A stretch of 64,000 bases of DNA from Arthrobacter sp. GMC3 (lineage in GTDB: Bacteria > Actinomycetota > Actinomycetes > Actinomycetales > Micrococcaceae). The notes under the pieces are model-generated. The model was not told where the DNA came from, did no database searches, and saw only the letters and a list, made by a program, of their open reading frames with translations. A program made the position numbers and the translations under genes. Location of the stretch: contig NZ_PJIO01000006.1 in NCBI RefSeq assembly GCF_002929305.1, positions 202,702 through 266,701 on the forward strand, written 5' to 3'. Below, in pieces: positions 56,409 to 64,000 of this stretch; position 1 is the stretch's first letter; every line of letters begins with the position of its first letter.

Positions 56409-57452
56409 TTAGGACGCCAGGACTCCCAAGCCCTTGAGAATGGCTACGACGAATCCACCTGCCATCACGGCAAGCATGATCCACGTGCCCCATCCCAGGC
56501 GGGTCTTGAGACGTTGTCCCTGCGGCGCGACGTGGGACTTTCGCGGAAAAGGGGTGCTGTGGGCCTGCAGAAGACCTTCCGTTGAGGGTAGGCGGCTGTC
56601 GCGCCACTCTCCCCATGCAGCCACGTGGCCAGCGAGGGTTGCGGCGCCCTCCACCAGGCCCCGGATTGCGGCGGGCTTCTGCGCCGCGGAAGCGTCGGAA
56701 AACAGAAACAGCATGTCGTCAATAATTTCCACGTCCCACGCCTGCAGTACCCCGGCAAGGTGGGCGGTGAGTTCCGGCGTGAACAGCTGCCGCACGTCGT
56801 CTTCGTAGCCGGCGGGTGCATAAAGGGTGAAAAGCCGGTCCAGATCCCCGCCGAGGTTCAGCCGCTGTCCGCGGACGAATTCCTCCTGGAGCGTTGAACC
56901 GTTGGATTTTGCATCCAGCACAATGTGGGGAAACGGTGACCGCAGCCGCATCTGCGCGTACTTCCAGGTGCGGGGCCGGGTGTTGTCGCCCGAGCCGGTC
57001 AAAGACCGGCAGCTTCCGATTTCCAGGCCAAGCGGCTGACCCAGGATGATCACGTCCTGCCGGTTGCCGTCCCGGCCGTTGCCAAATCCCGTTGCGGGAA
57101 ATGCGCGAGTTCCGCCTTCAAGTGAATAGCCGAAGCCATTTGCGGCAGCAAAGCGTTCAAAGCGGAAGGCATCCTTGTAGGGCTTCCGGCGGCGGGCGAC
57201 CGTCCAGGCCGCCATAAGCATCACCACCACGGCACTGACAGCCTGAAGCCGCATGGACCGTGCAGCCTCGACGGCGTCATCCGCGGCGACGGTAAAAATC
57301 AGTGTGGCTACGGCCAGGCACAGCGTCACAACCCAAGCAATCTCGAACCAGGACATGTAGGAGGAGCGCCGGATGCGGGGTTGGCGCCGGATGAAAGCCG
57401 TGACCTCACCCCGGCTGACAGGGCGGGTCAGCGGTGACCAGTCGATACTCAC
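56409..57452 (-). CDS. hypothetical membrane protein
   Basis: A 347-residue protein: two membrane helices near residues 35-85 (FEIAWVVTLCLAVATLIFTV, LQAVSAVVVMLMAAWTV), a soluble cytoplasmic domain of about 220 residues (RFERFAAANGFGYSLEGGTR, FPHIVLDAKSNG, LTAHLAGVLQAWDVEIIDDM) and a final helix (WIMLAVMAGGFVVAILKGLG). GTG 57452 overlaps the preceding stop (GTGA), so it is coupled to the small membrane gene upstream. Family not recognised. Confidence 0.72.
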   Translation of the reverse strand: MSIDWSPLTRPVSRGEVTAFIRRQPRIRRSSYMSWFEIAWVVTLCLAVATLIFTVAADDAVEAARSMRLQAVSAVVVMLMAAWTVARRRKPYKDAFRFERFAAANGFGYSLEGGTRAFPATGFGNGRDGNRQDVIILGQPLGLEIGSCRSLTGSGDNTRPRTWKYAQMRLRSPFPHIVLDAKSNGSTLQEEFVRGQRLNLGGDLDRLFTLYAPAGYEDDVRQLFTPELTAHLAGVLQAWDVEIIDDMLFLFSDASAAQKPAAIRGLVEGAATLAGHVAAWGEWRDSRLPSTEGLLQAHSTPFPRKSHVAPQGQRLKTRLGWGTWIMLAVMAGGFVVAILKGLGVLAS

Positions 57453-57757
57453 GCATTCCTCGCGGCCCAGGTCATCGCATTCTGGGCCCAGATGGCTCCC
57501 AGCATGGCCGTTACTCCAATGATCCAGGGGGTAAGACCCTGGTTCACCGGCATCTGCCAACAAACCCATGCCACGGCAAGTGTCGCCAGGCAGGTGAAGA
57601 TTGCGAGGAGGACCCCGGCGCTTCGAGCCGCATCGACACCCCGCCGATTCATGCGGCTGTCAGCGGAACATATCCCGTGAAGATACCTGCGATAGTAAAC
57701 AAAGAAGGCCACCACCAGGGCGACAACCAACAGGGTCTTGAGCTGCGATTCATCCAT
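57449..57757 (-). CDS. small membrane protein, paralogue of 53824-54165
   Basis: A 102-residue protein with three hydrophobic segments (LKTLLVVALVVAFFVYYRRY, GVLLAIFTCLATLAVAWV, WIIGVTAMLGAIWAQ). It shares RRYL, AARSAG and PWIIG with the product of 53824-54165. An open frame extends to 58189 but that part is antisense to the DUF1963-like gene; ATG 57757 gives a protein of the paralogue's size. Coupled to 56409-57452. Confidence 0.66.
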   Translation of the reverse strand: MDESQLKTLLVVALVVAFFVYYRRYLHGICSADSRMNRRGVDAARSAGVLLAIFTCLATLAVAWVCWQMPVNQGLTPWIIGVTAMLGAIWAQNAMTWAARNA

Positions 57758-58073
57758 GCTTGACCGTTGACTTCCCCTGGATTGACTATGGAAAAGCATA
57801 GCCCCGCGTGGCCAACGGACAGAAATCAAGGGCTTGGGCCAGGGGCTGCCCAGGACATGCTGCGACAAAATCGTTTCGCCTGCCAGGGACAGTGCCAAGT
57901 CGGGCAACGGCAATGACGGAACGTCCTGAACCGTGGAATAGGCTCTTGAAGGGGCAACCACGCTGGAGGTGCTCATCGCCCCAATGGTCGCCCAGCTACC
58001 CCACCGCCCGACAACCACACCTGATTCACCCATCCTCGTCCGTCCCCCGCACGGCCTCACCGAACAGTGGCTC

Positions 58074-58907
58074 CTATCCGCAAGCCCAGTCGAAGGTATC
58101 GGATTCCAGGTCGATTTGAGCGTTGCCGTCGCCGCCAAAATTGAGCCCCGAGATTTCTTCGAGTTCGAGGTACCAAGGTGTAAGACCATCGGGCATCCCC
58201 TGAACGGGGAAGGCTGTTCCGCCCAAGTGGCTCAATGCGAATAGCGGGTCTGCCCAGTCTTCAAGGCCGCTCCCACCTGTTGAGGGATTGACATACCCAT
58301 CTGCGCCAACCTCATCTCCGCTCAGTTCCACGGGGGCCTTGCCCGCGTTTGGATCACCGCGCGGAATCAACCAAATATCGATCGTCGGCTCGACGTTATC
58401 CCAGGCGTTCGCACCTTCGGACTCGTCGACATTCTCACATTGGGTGCGCAGATCTGGATGAGGCGGTGTCGGGCCGGCTGCTAACTCTTCAGCTGTGAGC
58501 CAGAGGAGGGCAAACTCGCCATCGATCACGTCTCTTCGCCTCAGCAGGCCCGGATGGTCCTCGGTCGCTGCGAGGTCACGTAGGAACAGATCGCCTGATT
58601 CGGCGCTGGGGATGGGAGATTTACAGTCGTCTGCGAATTGCCCCTCGCCAGCGAACACAGCAATGCCAGGGAACTGGGTCCCTCGCCGCTGGAAATCTGA
58701 AGGAAGCCAGAGCGTCAGCACGTGCATCATGGGTAAGCGGGTGCTGCTGCTTCGTGGCCACTGTTCCCACCGAACTCCCGGCCCAAGACTTCCTGTCCAG
58801 CCCGCAGGTGGCTGATTGGGAAGGGCGGCTTCGGCAGTACGTCCCGGCGCTTTGCCAATGCCATTGTCACAACGAAAGGCCAGATTCCACGCGACGGTCT
58901 CATTCAT
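58074..58907 (-). CDS. DUF1963 (YwqG)-like protein
   Basis: A 277-residue soluble protein. MNETVAWNLAFRCDNGIG opens it; the middle has FPGIAVFAGEGQFADDCKSP and NVEPTIDIWLIPRGDPNAG, and the end has HLGGTAFPVQGMPDGLTPWY and NFGGDGNAQIDLESDTFDWA. The H-x-GG...PxQ and GGDGNAQ patterns resemble DUF1963/YwqG proteins, often found beside polymorphic toxin and immunity genes. Start ATG 58907 is supported by the aligned start of the duplicate pseudogene at 61266-62101. Exact family uncertain. Confidence 0.62.
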   Translation of the reverse strand: MNETVAWNLAFRCDNGIGKAPGRTAEAALPNQPPAGWTGSLGPGVRWEQWPRSSSTRLPMMHVLTLWLPSDFQRRGTQFPGIAVFAGEGQFADDCKSPIPSAESGDLFLRDLAATEDHPGLLRRRDVIDGEFALLWLTAEELAAGPTPPHPDLRTQCENVDESEGANAWDNVEPTIDIWLIPRGDPNAGKAPVELSGDEVGADGYVNPSTGGSGLEDWADPLFALSHLGGTAFPVQGMPDGLTPWYLELEEISGLNFGGDGNAQIDLESDTFDWACG

Positions 58908-59928
58908 GGCACCAGCATATGAGGTCACGACCAATTTTGGCTCATTGGCATACCAGGGTTCGCTACGTTAAAAGTACCCAGACGTACTCCAACAATTTCA
59001 GAACTCCCTCCGCTAAAGTACGATTTCGTTTCAATTCTGCAGCGCCCCCTGGTCGGTGCAGGTTCTCTCCGGTGACGCACCTAAGGCAAGCAAGGCGTTC
59101 TTCTGAGCCGTAAGGTCTTGGTCGTTGGTGGTTACGCGCGCTTATCCTATGAGGAGTCTGGTCATGGTTTTGGGCATACCGTTTAGCCCCGGGGCATTAA
59201 GTCGGGCACCCTATATGGGAATATGGCTCCTGCAGAGCCACGCTGTTTCGGAAATTTCAGAAGTCCTCTGCACACGCTCCGGTGAGGGACCGATGTACGG
59301 GACATGGCCATTTTATGCCACACGCCAGAATAACGACGACGACCCGTAAGCTGGTCCGGCTCCGAACCATTGAATCACTTAAGTCAACTGTGACAGCAAG
59401 ATCGAAGGGGCTGTCCGCATGGGAACGCTAAATGCGCAATCATGTTCCATCACTATTCAGACCCCAAATGCAGGCCTTCAATCAAGGCACTACTTTGCAT
59501 CATACGTAGCTAGTCATAGAACGGTGTTTCCAGCCCTAGGTCGGGAGCCCAACGACAGTACCATCCAGACTGCGTCTCCCGGCACCACTCAACACGGGGC
59601 CGATCCGCGCATAAACCGCTCCATCCGAGAGCTCGGTTGTCGTTGAAAGAGGAGCCGATATTTCACGCGAAGCACCATGATGTGGACCGCTGTGCAACCA
59701 CAAAGTAACGATGGGTCGTCGCGGCAAGGGGCTGAAGGGCATACTAAAATAATATCGCCTACGACGTCCTGAGTTCTTATTGAGGCAAGATCGTAGTCAA
59801 AGTAGAGCTGCAGCGATGTTCAATCACCTCCATCATTTGGGCTTGCGTGCATCGAGTTCATCAACGATCGCATCTAGAGTGGTGCCACTCCCACGACATT
59901 GCGGAACCCCGCAGCGACCCGCTGAAGT
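58908..59928. other. intergenic region with one repeat element
   Basis: About 1 kb of non-coding or decayed DNA. Only the inverted-repeat element at 59269-59365 is recognisable. Confidence 0.5.
59269..59365. repeat. dispersed inverted-repeat element, copy 2 (partner at 46487-46558)
   Basis: Arms GGACCGATGTACGGG (59287-59301) and CCCGTAAGCTGGTCC (59343-59357) are inverted repeats (11 of 15 matching) around a 41-base core that recurs at 46487-46530. It could be a miniature transposon, a joined pair of insertion-sequence ends or an invertible segment. Confidence 0.6.
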
Positions 59929-60240
59929 TTCCTTGGGTTCTTGCGGTGACTGCAACACTTAGCGAATGGGTGTTGACGTGGCAAAGTATTCGATCATGTA
60001 CCGGTCCAATCTTTTGCAGGCCTTCGGGCCGGGATGCAGGCGGGCGATTTCATCACCAATGCAGAGATTCCTCCGAACATCGGTAGACGCACGGGCCGCA
60101 CTGTTCTGGCAGCTACCGGCGGCAGTTGTCTCCGCCGGGGCAGGGATTTGAAGGGCCGGTGCTTGACCTTCGCTCAACGCGAGGAGATCGTAGACCTGCC
60201 TGCCAGGACCAGTCACTGCTGCAGATCGGGGAATAGATCG
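59929..60240 (+). mobile_element. IS30-family insertion sequence relic, copy C
   Basis: Shared left end TTCCTTGGGTTCTTGCGG, then the start of the transposase (MGVDVAKYSIMYRSNLLQAF) with a frameshift near 60030, after which MQAGDFITNAEIPPN and LKGRCLTFAQREEIVDLPAR continue in another frame. Homology fades by 60240. Confidence 0.78.
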
Positions 60241-60345
60241 GGCGCTCTGTGGGAGTCCGGGGTGATGTGGGTTCCTGCGTGGCCGTACTCTTGGTTCAAA
60301 TCGCCATTGAGTTCGTATTGGTGGGATCGGTGTTTCAATAGGCGC

Positions 60346-61069
60346 ATGAGCTTTTTAGACCGTTTTTTGCCGTCGTTCGACCCCTATTGCCGGAGACGAG
60401 TCCGTCGAACCCGCGACCCAGTCCCGTGTTGCCGATGGTGAGGTGCGGGTGTTGGCTATGCAGGCTGTTCTACCAGGGTTCCGGGTCCAGAAAGACGCTG
60501 TTGAGTTTGTGCGTGAGGCCTTGGAACTTGATGACACGGATTATCGACCAGGGACGGTTGCTGGCGAGGTGTGGACTCAAAGATTGTCTGAGGAGAGCTC
60601 GTGGGTCGGATTGTCCGACTACCATCGACTCGAGGCCGCTTTCGCGGAACTGAACAATCATGGTGTGGCCGCGCGCATGAATTTTACCTGCTGTAACACT
60701 TGCGGGACGGATGAGATCGACAATGAGAGAACACCGACTGAGATCGCGGAAGGATATCCACACCACGAATCTGCGTACACATTTTTCCATCAGCAGGATG
60801 GTGAACGACTAGGACAAGACCCGTCAGTTCTGTGCTTGACGTACAGAACTTGGCGACCAGCAGCAGATTTGGATCCCGCGTTGCTTGAAGCCGCACGTAA
60901 TGGCGACAGCGACGCACGGAAAACCGCGATTTCTCGCACCGACGCTCAGGTAGGTGCCCGGGTCACTGAAGTGCTCCGCGCACATGGGCTCCTGGTTCGT
61001 TGGGACGAAAATCCCACCGAACGGATCGAGGCCAACATAGCGAATTGGCGTAAGCCACTGCCAAGGTAG
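60346..61069 (+). pseudogene. DUF6891-family protein gene with an N-terminal frameshift
   Basis: From GTG 60443 a 208-residue frame contains the DUF6891 core (DYHRLEAAFAELNNHGVAAR, MNFTCCNTCGTDEIDN, SAYTFFHQQDGERL). The expected N-terminus MSFLDRFLPSFDP is encoded at 60346 in another frame; one extra base near 60385 (CCCTATTG) separates the two. Either the gene is broken or translation starts at 60443 or 60458 and gives a shortened but complete core. Function unknown; the family recurs among immunity-like genes. Confidence 0.6.
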
Positions 61070-61265
61070 GTTCGGGAAGATTTAGTGGCACACGTTCTCA
61101 GACGATCGAAACTATGTTGAGCACGCGCATTCAGAAATGACGGGGCAACGCCAGCCATACGAACCGGTTTGATCTTAGACAGTCCGCGGATGACATCGTA
61201 TGTTAGCGGTCTCCCGCTGGGAGCCATTAGGTGCCCGGAAAACTATGTTCCGTTGCCTTGGTGAT

Positions 61266-62101
61266 CTATCCGCAAGCTCAGTCGAACGTTTCGGATTCCA
61301 GAACAATTTGAGCGTTACCGCCTCCACCAAATTTGAGTCCTGCGATTTCTTTGAGTTCTCGGTACCAAGGAGTAAGTCCATCTGGGATCCCCTGAACGGG
61401 GAAGGCTGTTCCGCCCAAGTGACTCTTAGCGAAAAGGGTACCTGCCCAGTCGGCAAGACCGCTCACACCTTTTGAGGGATTGACATAGCCGTTGGAGCTA
61501 ACCTCGTCTCCCCGCGCTCTACCAGAGCTTTTCCAGCGTTGGGATCAACACGAGGAATCAACCAAATGTCCGTGGTCGGCTCGACGTTATCCCAGGCATG
61601 AGCACCTTCGGACTCGTCAATGTGCTCACCGTGAGTATGCAGGTCCGGAAGAGGTGCTGTCGGACCGGCCGCTAGCTCCCCAGCTGCGAGCCAGAGGATC
61701 ATGAATTCTCCGTCGATCAGATCTCTGCGCCTGACCAAGCCCGGATGGTCCCCGGTTACAGTCGTCAGGTCTCGGAGAAGCGCATCAGGTTGGTCAGTGC
61801 TGGGGCTGGCAGCTTGGCTGCCGTTTGCGAATTCTCCTTTACCGGCGAATATGGACATTCCGGGAAAGTGGGGCCCTCGCCCCCTGGAAATCGCTCGGGA
61901 GCCGGAGTGTCAGTACGTGCATCATTGGCAAACGAGTGTTGTTGCTGCGTGGCCACTGTTCCCTCCGAACTCCCGGCCCAGACTCCCTGTCCATCCCGAG
62001 GGCGGCTGATTGGGGAAGTCATTTTCGGCAGATCACCCAGGCGACTTGCCAATGCCATTCTCACTACGAAATGCCAGATTCCAAGGGATAGTCTCAGTCA
62101 T
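61266..62101 (-). pseudogene. decayed duplicate of the DUF1963-like gene
   Basis: Aligns end to end with 58074-58907: MTETIPWNLAFR, FPGMSIFAGKGEFANGSQAA, DNVEPTTDIWLIPR, HLGGTAFPVQGIPDGLTPWY, FGGGGNAQIVLESETFD. Lesions include an in-frame TGA about 20 codons from the start, frameshifts near 61900 and 61515, and TGA replacing the Trp codon of the FDWACG ending. Inactive. Confidence 0.82.
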
Positions 62102-62556
62102 GGAAGCAGACAAGTGGGGCTTCGGTGGTCATGGCATGTAATTGCCCCTAGGACTCACGCGTCTGTGAGGGGCGCCGCAAGAAAGGCAACGATGGTGCGC
62201 AAGGGCTCGTTGAAACAGCCAACCCGTGGACTGCAGTATGCCAAAGTAAGCCACCCAGGCTTTCTCCGCAGGACGATGTTTCTCTCTCGGAGAGAGTTTG
62301 GATGTGCCTGGGTACAGTGACACGTCTGGCTTTGAAGTTGTGCTTAGAGATCTTAATGGTCATGCTAGATCTGAGACGTATTCATGAGAGAACTTGATGG
62401 GATTGACCGGTCTATCACCGCTGGCAAAGAATGAACCAATTTTGCGGCAGTGAACGCAGGTAATGAACTGGCGATCTGATTTTTTGAGCCTGGCTTGTCA
62501 GTTAAACCGGAAGCCAGCTCAATAGTGGAGTTCGCAAGGCAAGGAGCAAGTCCCGC
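62102..62556. other. intergenic region
   Basis: 455 bases. A minus-strand frame at 62129-62323 contains CLSCGAPHRR preceded by GWLFQ, faintly like the end of a CbrC protein, but too short to call. Confidence 0.4.
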
Positions 62557-62892
62557 ATGACAATCCTGGGTTGGCCTTGGCGTCTTATTTTCAGCGCCGG
62601 CATACTGCTTATAATGATGGCACTCCTGATTCGGTGGCGATGGTATTCGCGACGATCTCAGGAATCTTCGCTCATGCCGGAACAGATCTCGTCGATGGAT
62701 CTTGATTCCTTGTTGCTGGCCTTGGACAACATGATGATTATGCGAAGCCAATTTGGAGAATCGTTCAGGGGCAACACTGGCATGAAAAAAGCCATTGGTA
62801 ACGACCAGAGAATCGTGGGGCAGATCGAGGATACAATCGTGCTTCTCCAAAATGAGATTTCCAAGCGCAGTCCAAACTCACCTGCCGCGTAA
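62557..62892 (+). CDS. small single-pass membrane protein, function unknown
   Basis: A 111-residue protein: an N-terminal membrane helix (LIFSAGILLIMMALLIRW) followed by a charged helical tail with possible coiled coil (IVGQIEDTIVLLQNEISK). AAGGAGC lies 7 bases before the ATG. Not recognised. Between the DUF1963 pseudogene and an IS21 fragment. Confidence 0.55.
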   Translation: MTILGWPWRLIFSAGILLIMMALLIRWRWYSRRSQESSLMPEQISSMDLDSLLLALDNMMIMRSQFGESFRGNTGMKKAIGNDQRIVGQIEDTIVLLQNEISKRSPNSPAA

Positions 62893-63063
62893 GGGTCCGC
62901 AAGGCCTAATAATCCGTTGTGATTGTGACAGTTTGATTGAAGAGCAGTGTGACGGCTTGAATCAGGTCCATCATGAGACTCGGTGGGTTGGTTGGGACGG
63001 TTTAATCTAGGCCCACTACACCATTGGAACCATCTGGTTGGTTTCCGAGAGTGGAGGGCAAAG

Positions 63064-63318
63064 ATGGAGTCACGAATGGAAGTTTTCGCAGCAATACGCC
63101 GAGATGCGAGGATCGAGAGTCATTCAACTCGTGAGCTTGCTCGGAAGCATGATGTTGGTCGTAACATGGTCAAGTTGGCTTTGCATTCTGCTAGCCCGCT
63201 GGTGCGTAGGACGCCAGCGAGGACGGCGCCTCGTCTGGATCCGTTCAAGGATGACAATGACGAAAAGTTGACCGAAGACCTCTCTGCCCCAAGAAAACAG
63301 CGCAATACTGCCACCTAA
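63064..63318 (+). mobile_element. IS21-family IstA transposase N-terminal fragment
   Basis: 84 residues: MESRMEVFAAIRRDARIESH, then TRELARKHDVGRNMVKLAL and TAPRLDPFKDDNDEKLTEDL with APRKQRNTAT. This is the N-terminal HTH and linker of IstA. It stops abruptly before the DDE domain, next to the IS3 end at 63369, so insertion of the IS3 element or a deletion truncated it. The IstB partner is absent. Confidence 0.72.
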
Positions 63319-63368
63319 ATACACTACTGAGCCACCACCCTCGACCAAAAGCCAAAGGACCAGGGGAT

Positions 63369-64000
63369 TGCCCCGGGTTTCGTTGACTCTCGGGGTTTAG
63401 TGTTTCTAGGCGACTTTGAGGCCGGTATTCATGGTCTCAAACTCGATCGGGGTTAGCCGGCCAAAGCGGCGCTGGCTGCGTTTTCGGTGGTAGGTTTTCT
63501 CGATCCAGGTCACGATCGCCAGCCGCAGCTCCCGCCGCGTGGCCCAGCGCTGCCGGTCGAGCAAGTTCTTCTGTGGGGGCGCAAAGAATGACTCCATCGC
63601 GGCGCTGTCGGCGCACGCACCCGCCCGGCCCATCGACCCGGTCAGGCCATTGCTCTTCAGGGTCCGGACGAAGGCGTTGGAACGACATTGAGAGCCCCGG
63701 TCCGAATGCACCACCGTTCCCAGTGGGGATCTGAGCGACACCGCGTTGCCTAGCGCCGCCACGGCCGGGGAAGCCTTCATGCGTTAATCGATCGAGTAGC
63801 CGACGATCCGGTTCGAATGGACGTCCTTGATCGCGCACAGATACAGCTTGCCCTCGTCGGTGCGGTGCTCCGTGATATCCGTCAGCCAGAGCCGGTTGGG
63901 TGCTGTCGCGGTGAAGTCCCGCCTGGCCAAATCGTCATCGACGGGCGGGCCTGCTTTGCGCGTCAGGCCGCGTTTCTTGGCGAACACGGACCAGATCCGC
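63369..64000 (-). mobile_element. IS3-family insertion sequence, orfB transposase with a nonsense codon (runs off window)
   Basis: One end (TGCCCCGGGTTTC) is at 63369. orfB reads from 64000 toward 63406: WLTDITEHRTDEGKLYLCAI (first Asp), HSDRGSQCRSNAFV (second Asp), AAMESFFA (Glu) and YHRKRSQRRFGRLTPIEFE at the C-terminus. An in-frame TAA at 63784-63786, in the segment YSID-stop-RMKA, interrupts an otherwise open frame. Orientation and end shared with the older copy at 54202. Confidence 0.82.

Noticed and set aside
57758..58189. N-terminal extension of the small membrane protein to 246 residues
   Set aside because: The extra part is antisense to the DUF1963-like gene, and its paralogue at 53824 starts at the equivalent of ATG 57757.
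62129..62323. Possible C-terminal remnant of a CbrC gene (GWLFQ...CLSCGAPHRR)
   Set aside because: Only two short motifs match and they need an insertion between them; chance cannot be excluded.
1..64000. CRISPR arrays, rRNA genes, replication origin
   Set aside because: No regularly spaced palindromic repeats, rRNA-like stretches or DnaA-box clusters were seen in the reading of the window.

Overview
The window is high-GC DNA from an actinobacterium, most likely a soil member of the Micrococcaceae (Arthrobacter group). This is inferred from gene content: a GH51/araBD arabinose module, a SigB/SigF-type sigma factor, CsbD and GlsB stress proteins, surface proteins ending in LAxTG-type sorting signals, and DUF6314 and DUF6891 proteins. 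No rRNA, intact tRNA or CRISPR array was seen, so the genus is not proven.

1-11.2 kb, arabinose: araB and araD (with the probable first codons of araA at the edge), a LacI-type regulator, a divergent FAD-dependent alditol-oxidase-like gene, a GH51 alpha-L-arabinofuranosidase, a three-gene sugar ABC importer and a second LacI-type regulator. Three related TTGTTAGCGC-type operators tie the module together. The likely flow is import of arabinose oligosaccharides, release of arabinose inside the cell, isomerisation by AraA, phosphorylation by AraB and epimerisation by AraD.

11.9-21 kb, peptides and proline: a GntR/FCD regulator, a prolyl-aminopeptidase-like hydrolase, a complete oligopeptide ABC importer with both ATPases fused in one protein, and a divergent two-cysteine proline racemase/hydroxyproline epimerase family enzyme. 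Together these suggest uptake and use of proline-rich or hydroxyproline peptides.

21-32.7 kb, mixed metabolism and stress: acyl-CoA synthetase, SDR, a LuxR response regulator divergent from a three-gene sigma-factor operon, GlsB and CsbD stress proteins, GNAT, a methyltransferase, an HTH repressor coupled to an MFS exporter and preceded by four 13-bp repeats, and an SRPBCC protein.

32.7-46 kb: an IS30 relic, a RelE-like toxin pseudogene beside an intact antitoxin, DUF6314, an envelope-stress block (DUF4097 lipoprotein, MacB/FtsX-type ABC pair, histidine kinase and response regulator), a large beta-helix LAxTG surface protein and a second IS30 relic.

45-64 kb, accessory island: low gene density, dead insertion sequences (IS30, IS256, IS3, IS21) and single genes resembling immunity or accessory proteins (SUKH, CbrC, DUF1963-like, DUF6891), some duplicated or broken. 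It also holds an 892-residue TPR protein, an LRR surface protein interrupted by one stop codon, two related small membrane proteins and a dispersed inverted-repeat element. No matching toxin gene is visible. The region looks like a graveyard of orphan immunity genes and is the most unusual part of the window.
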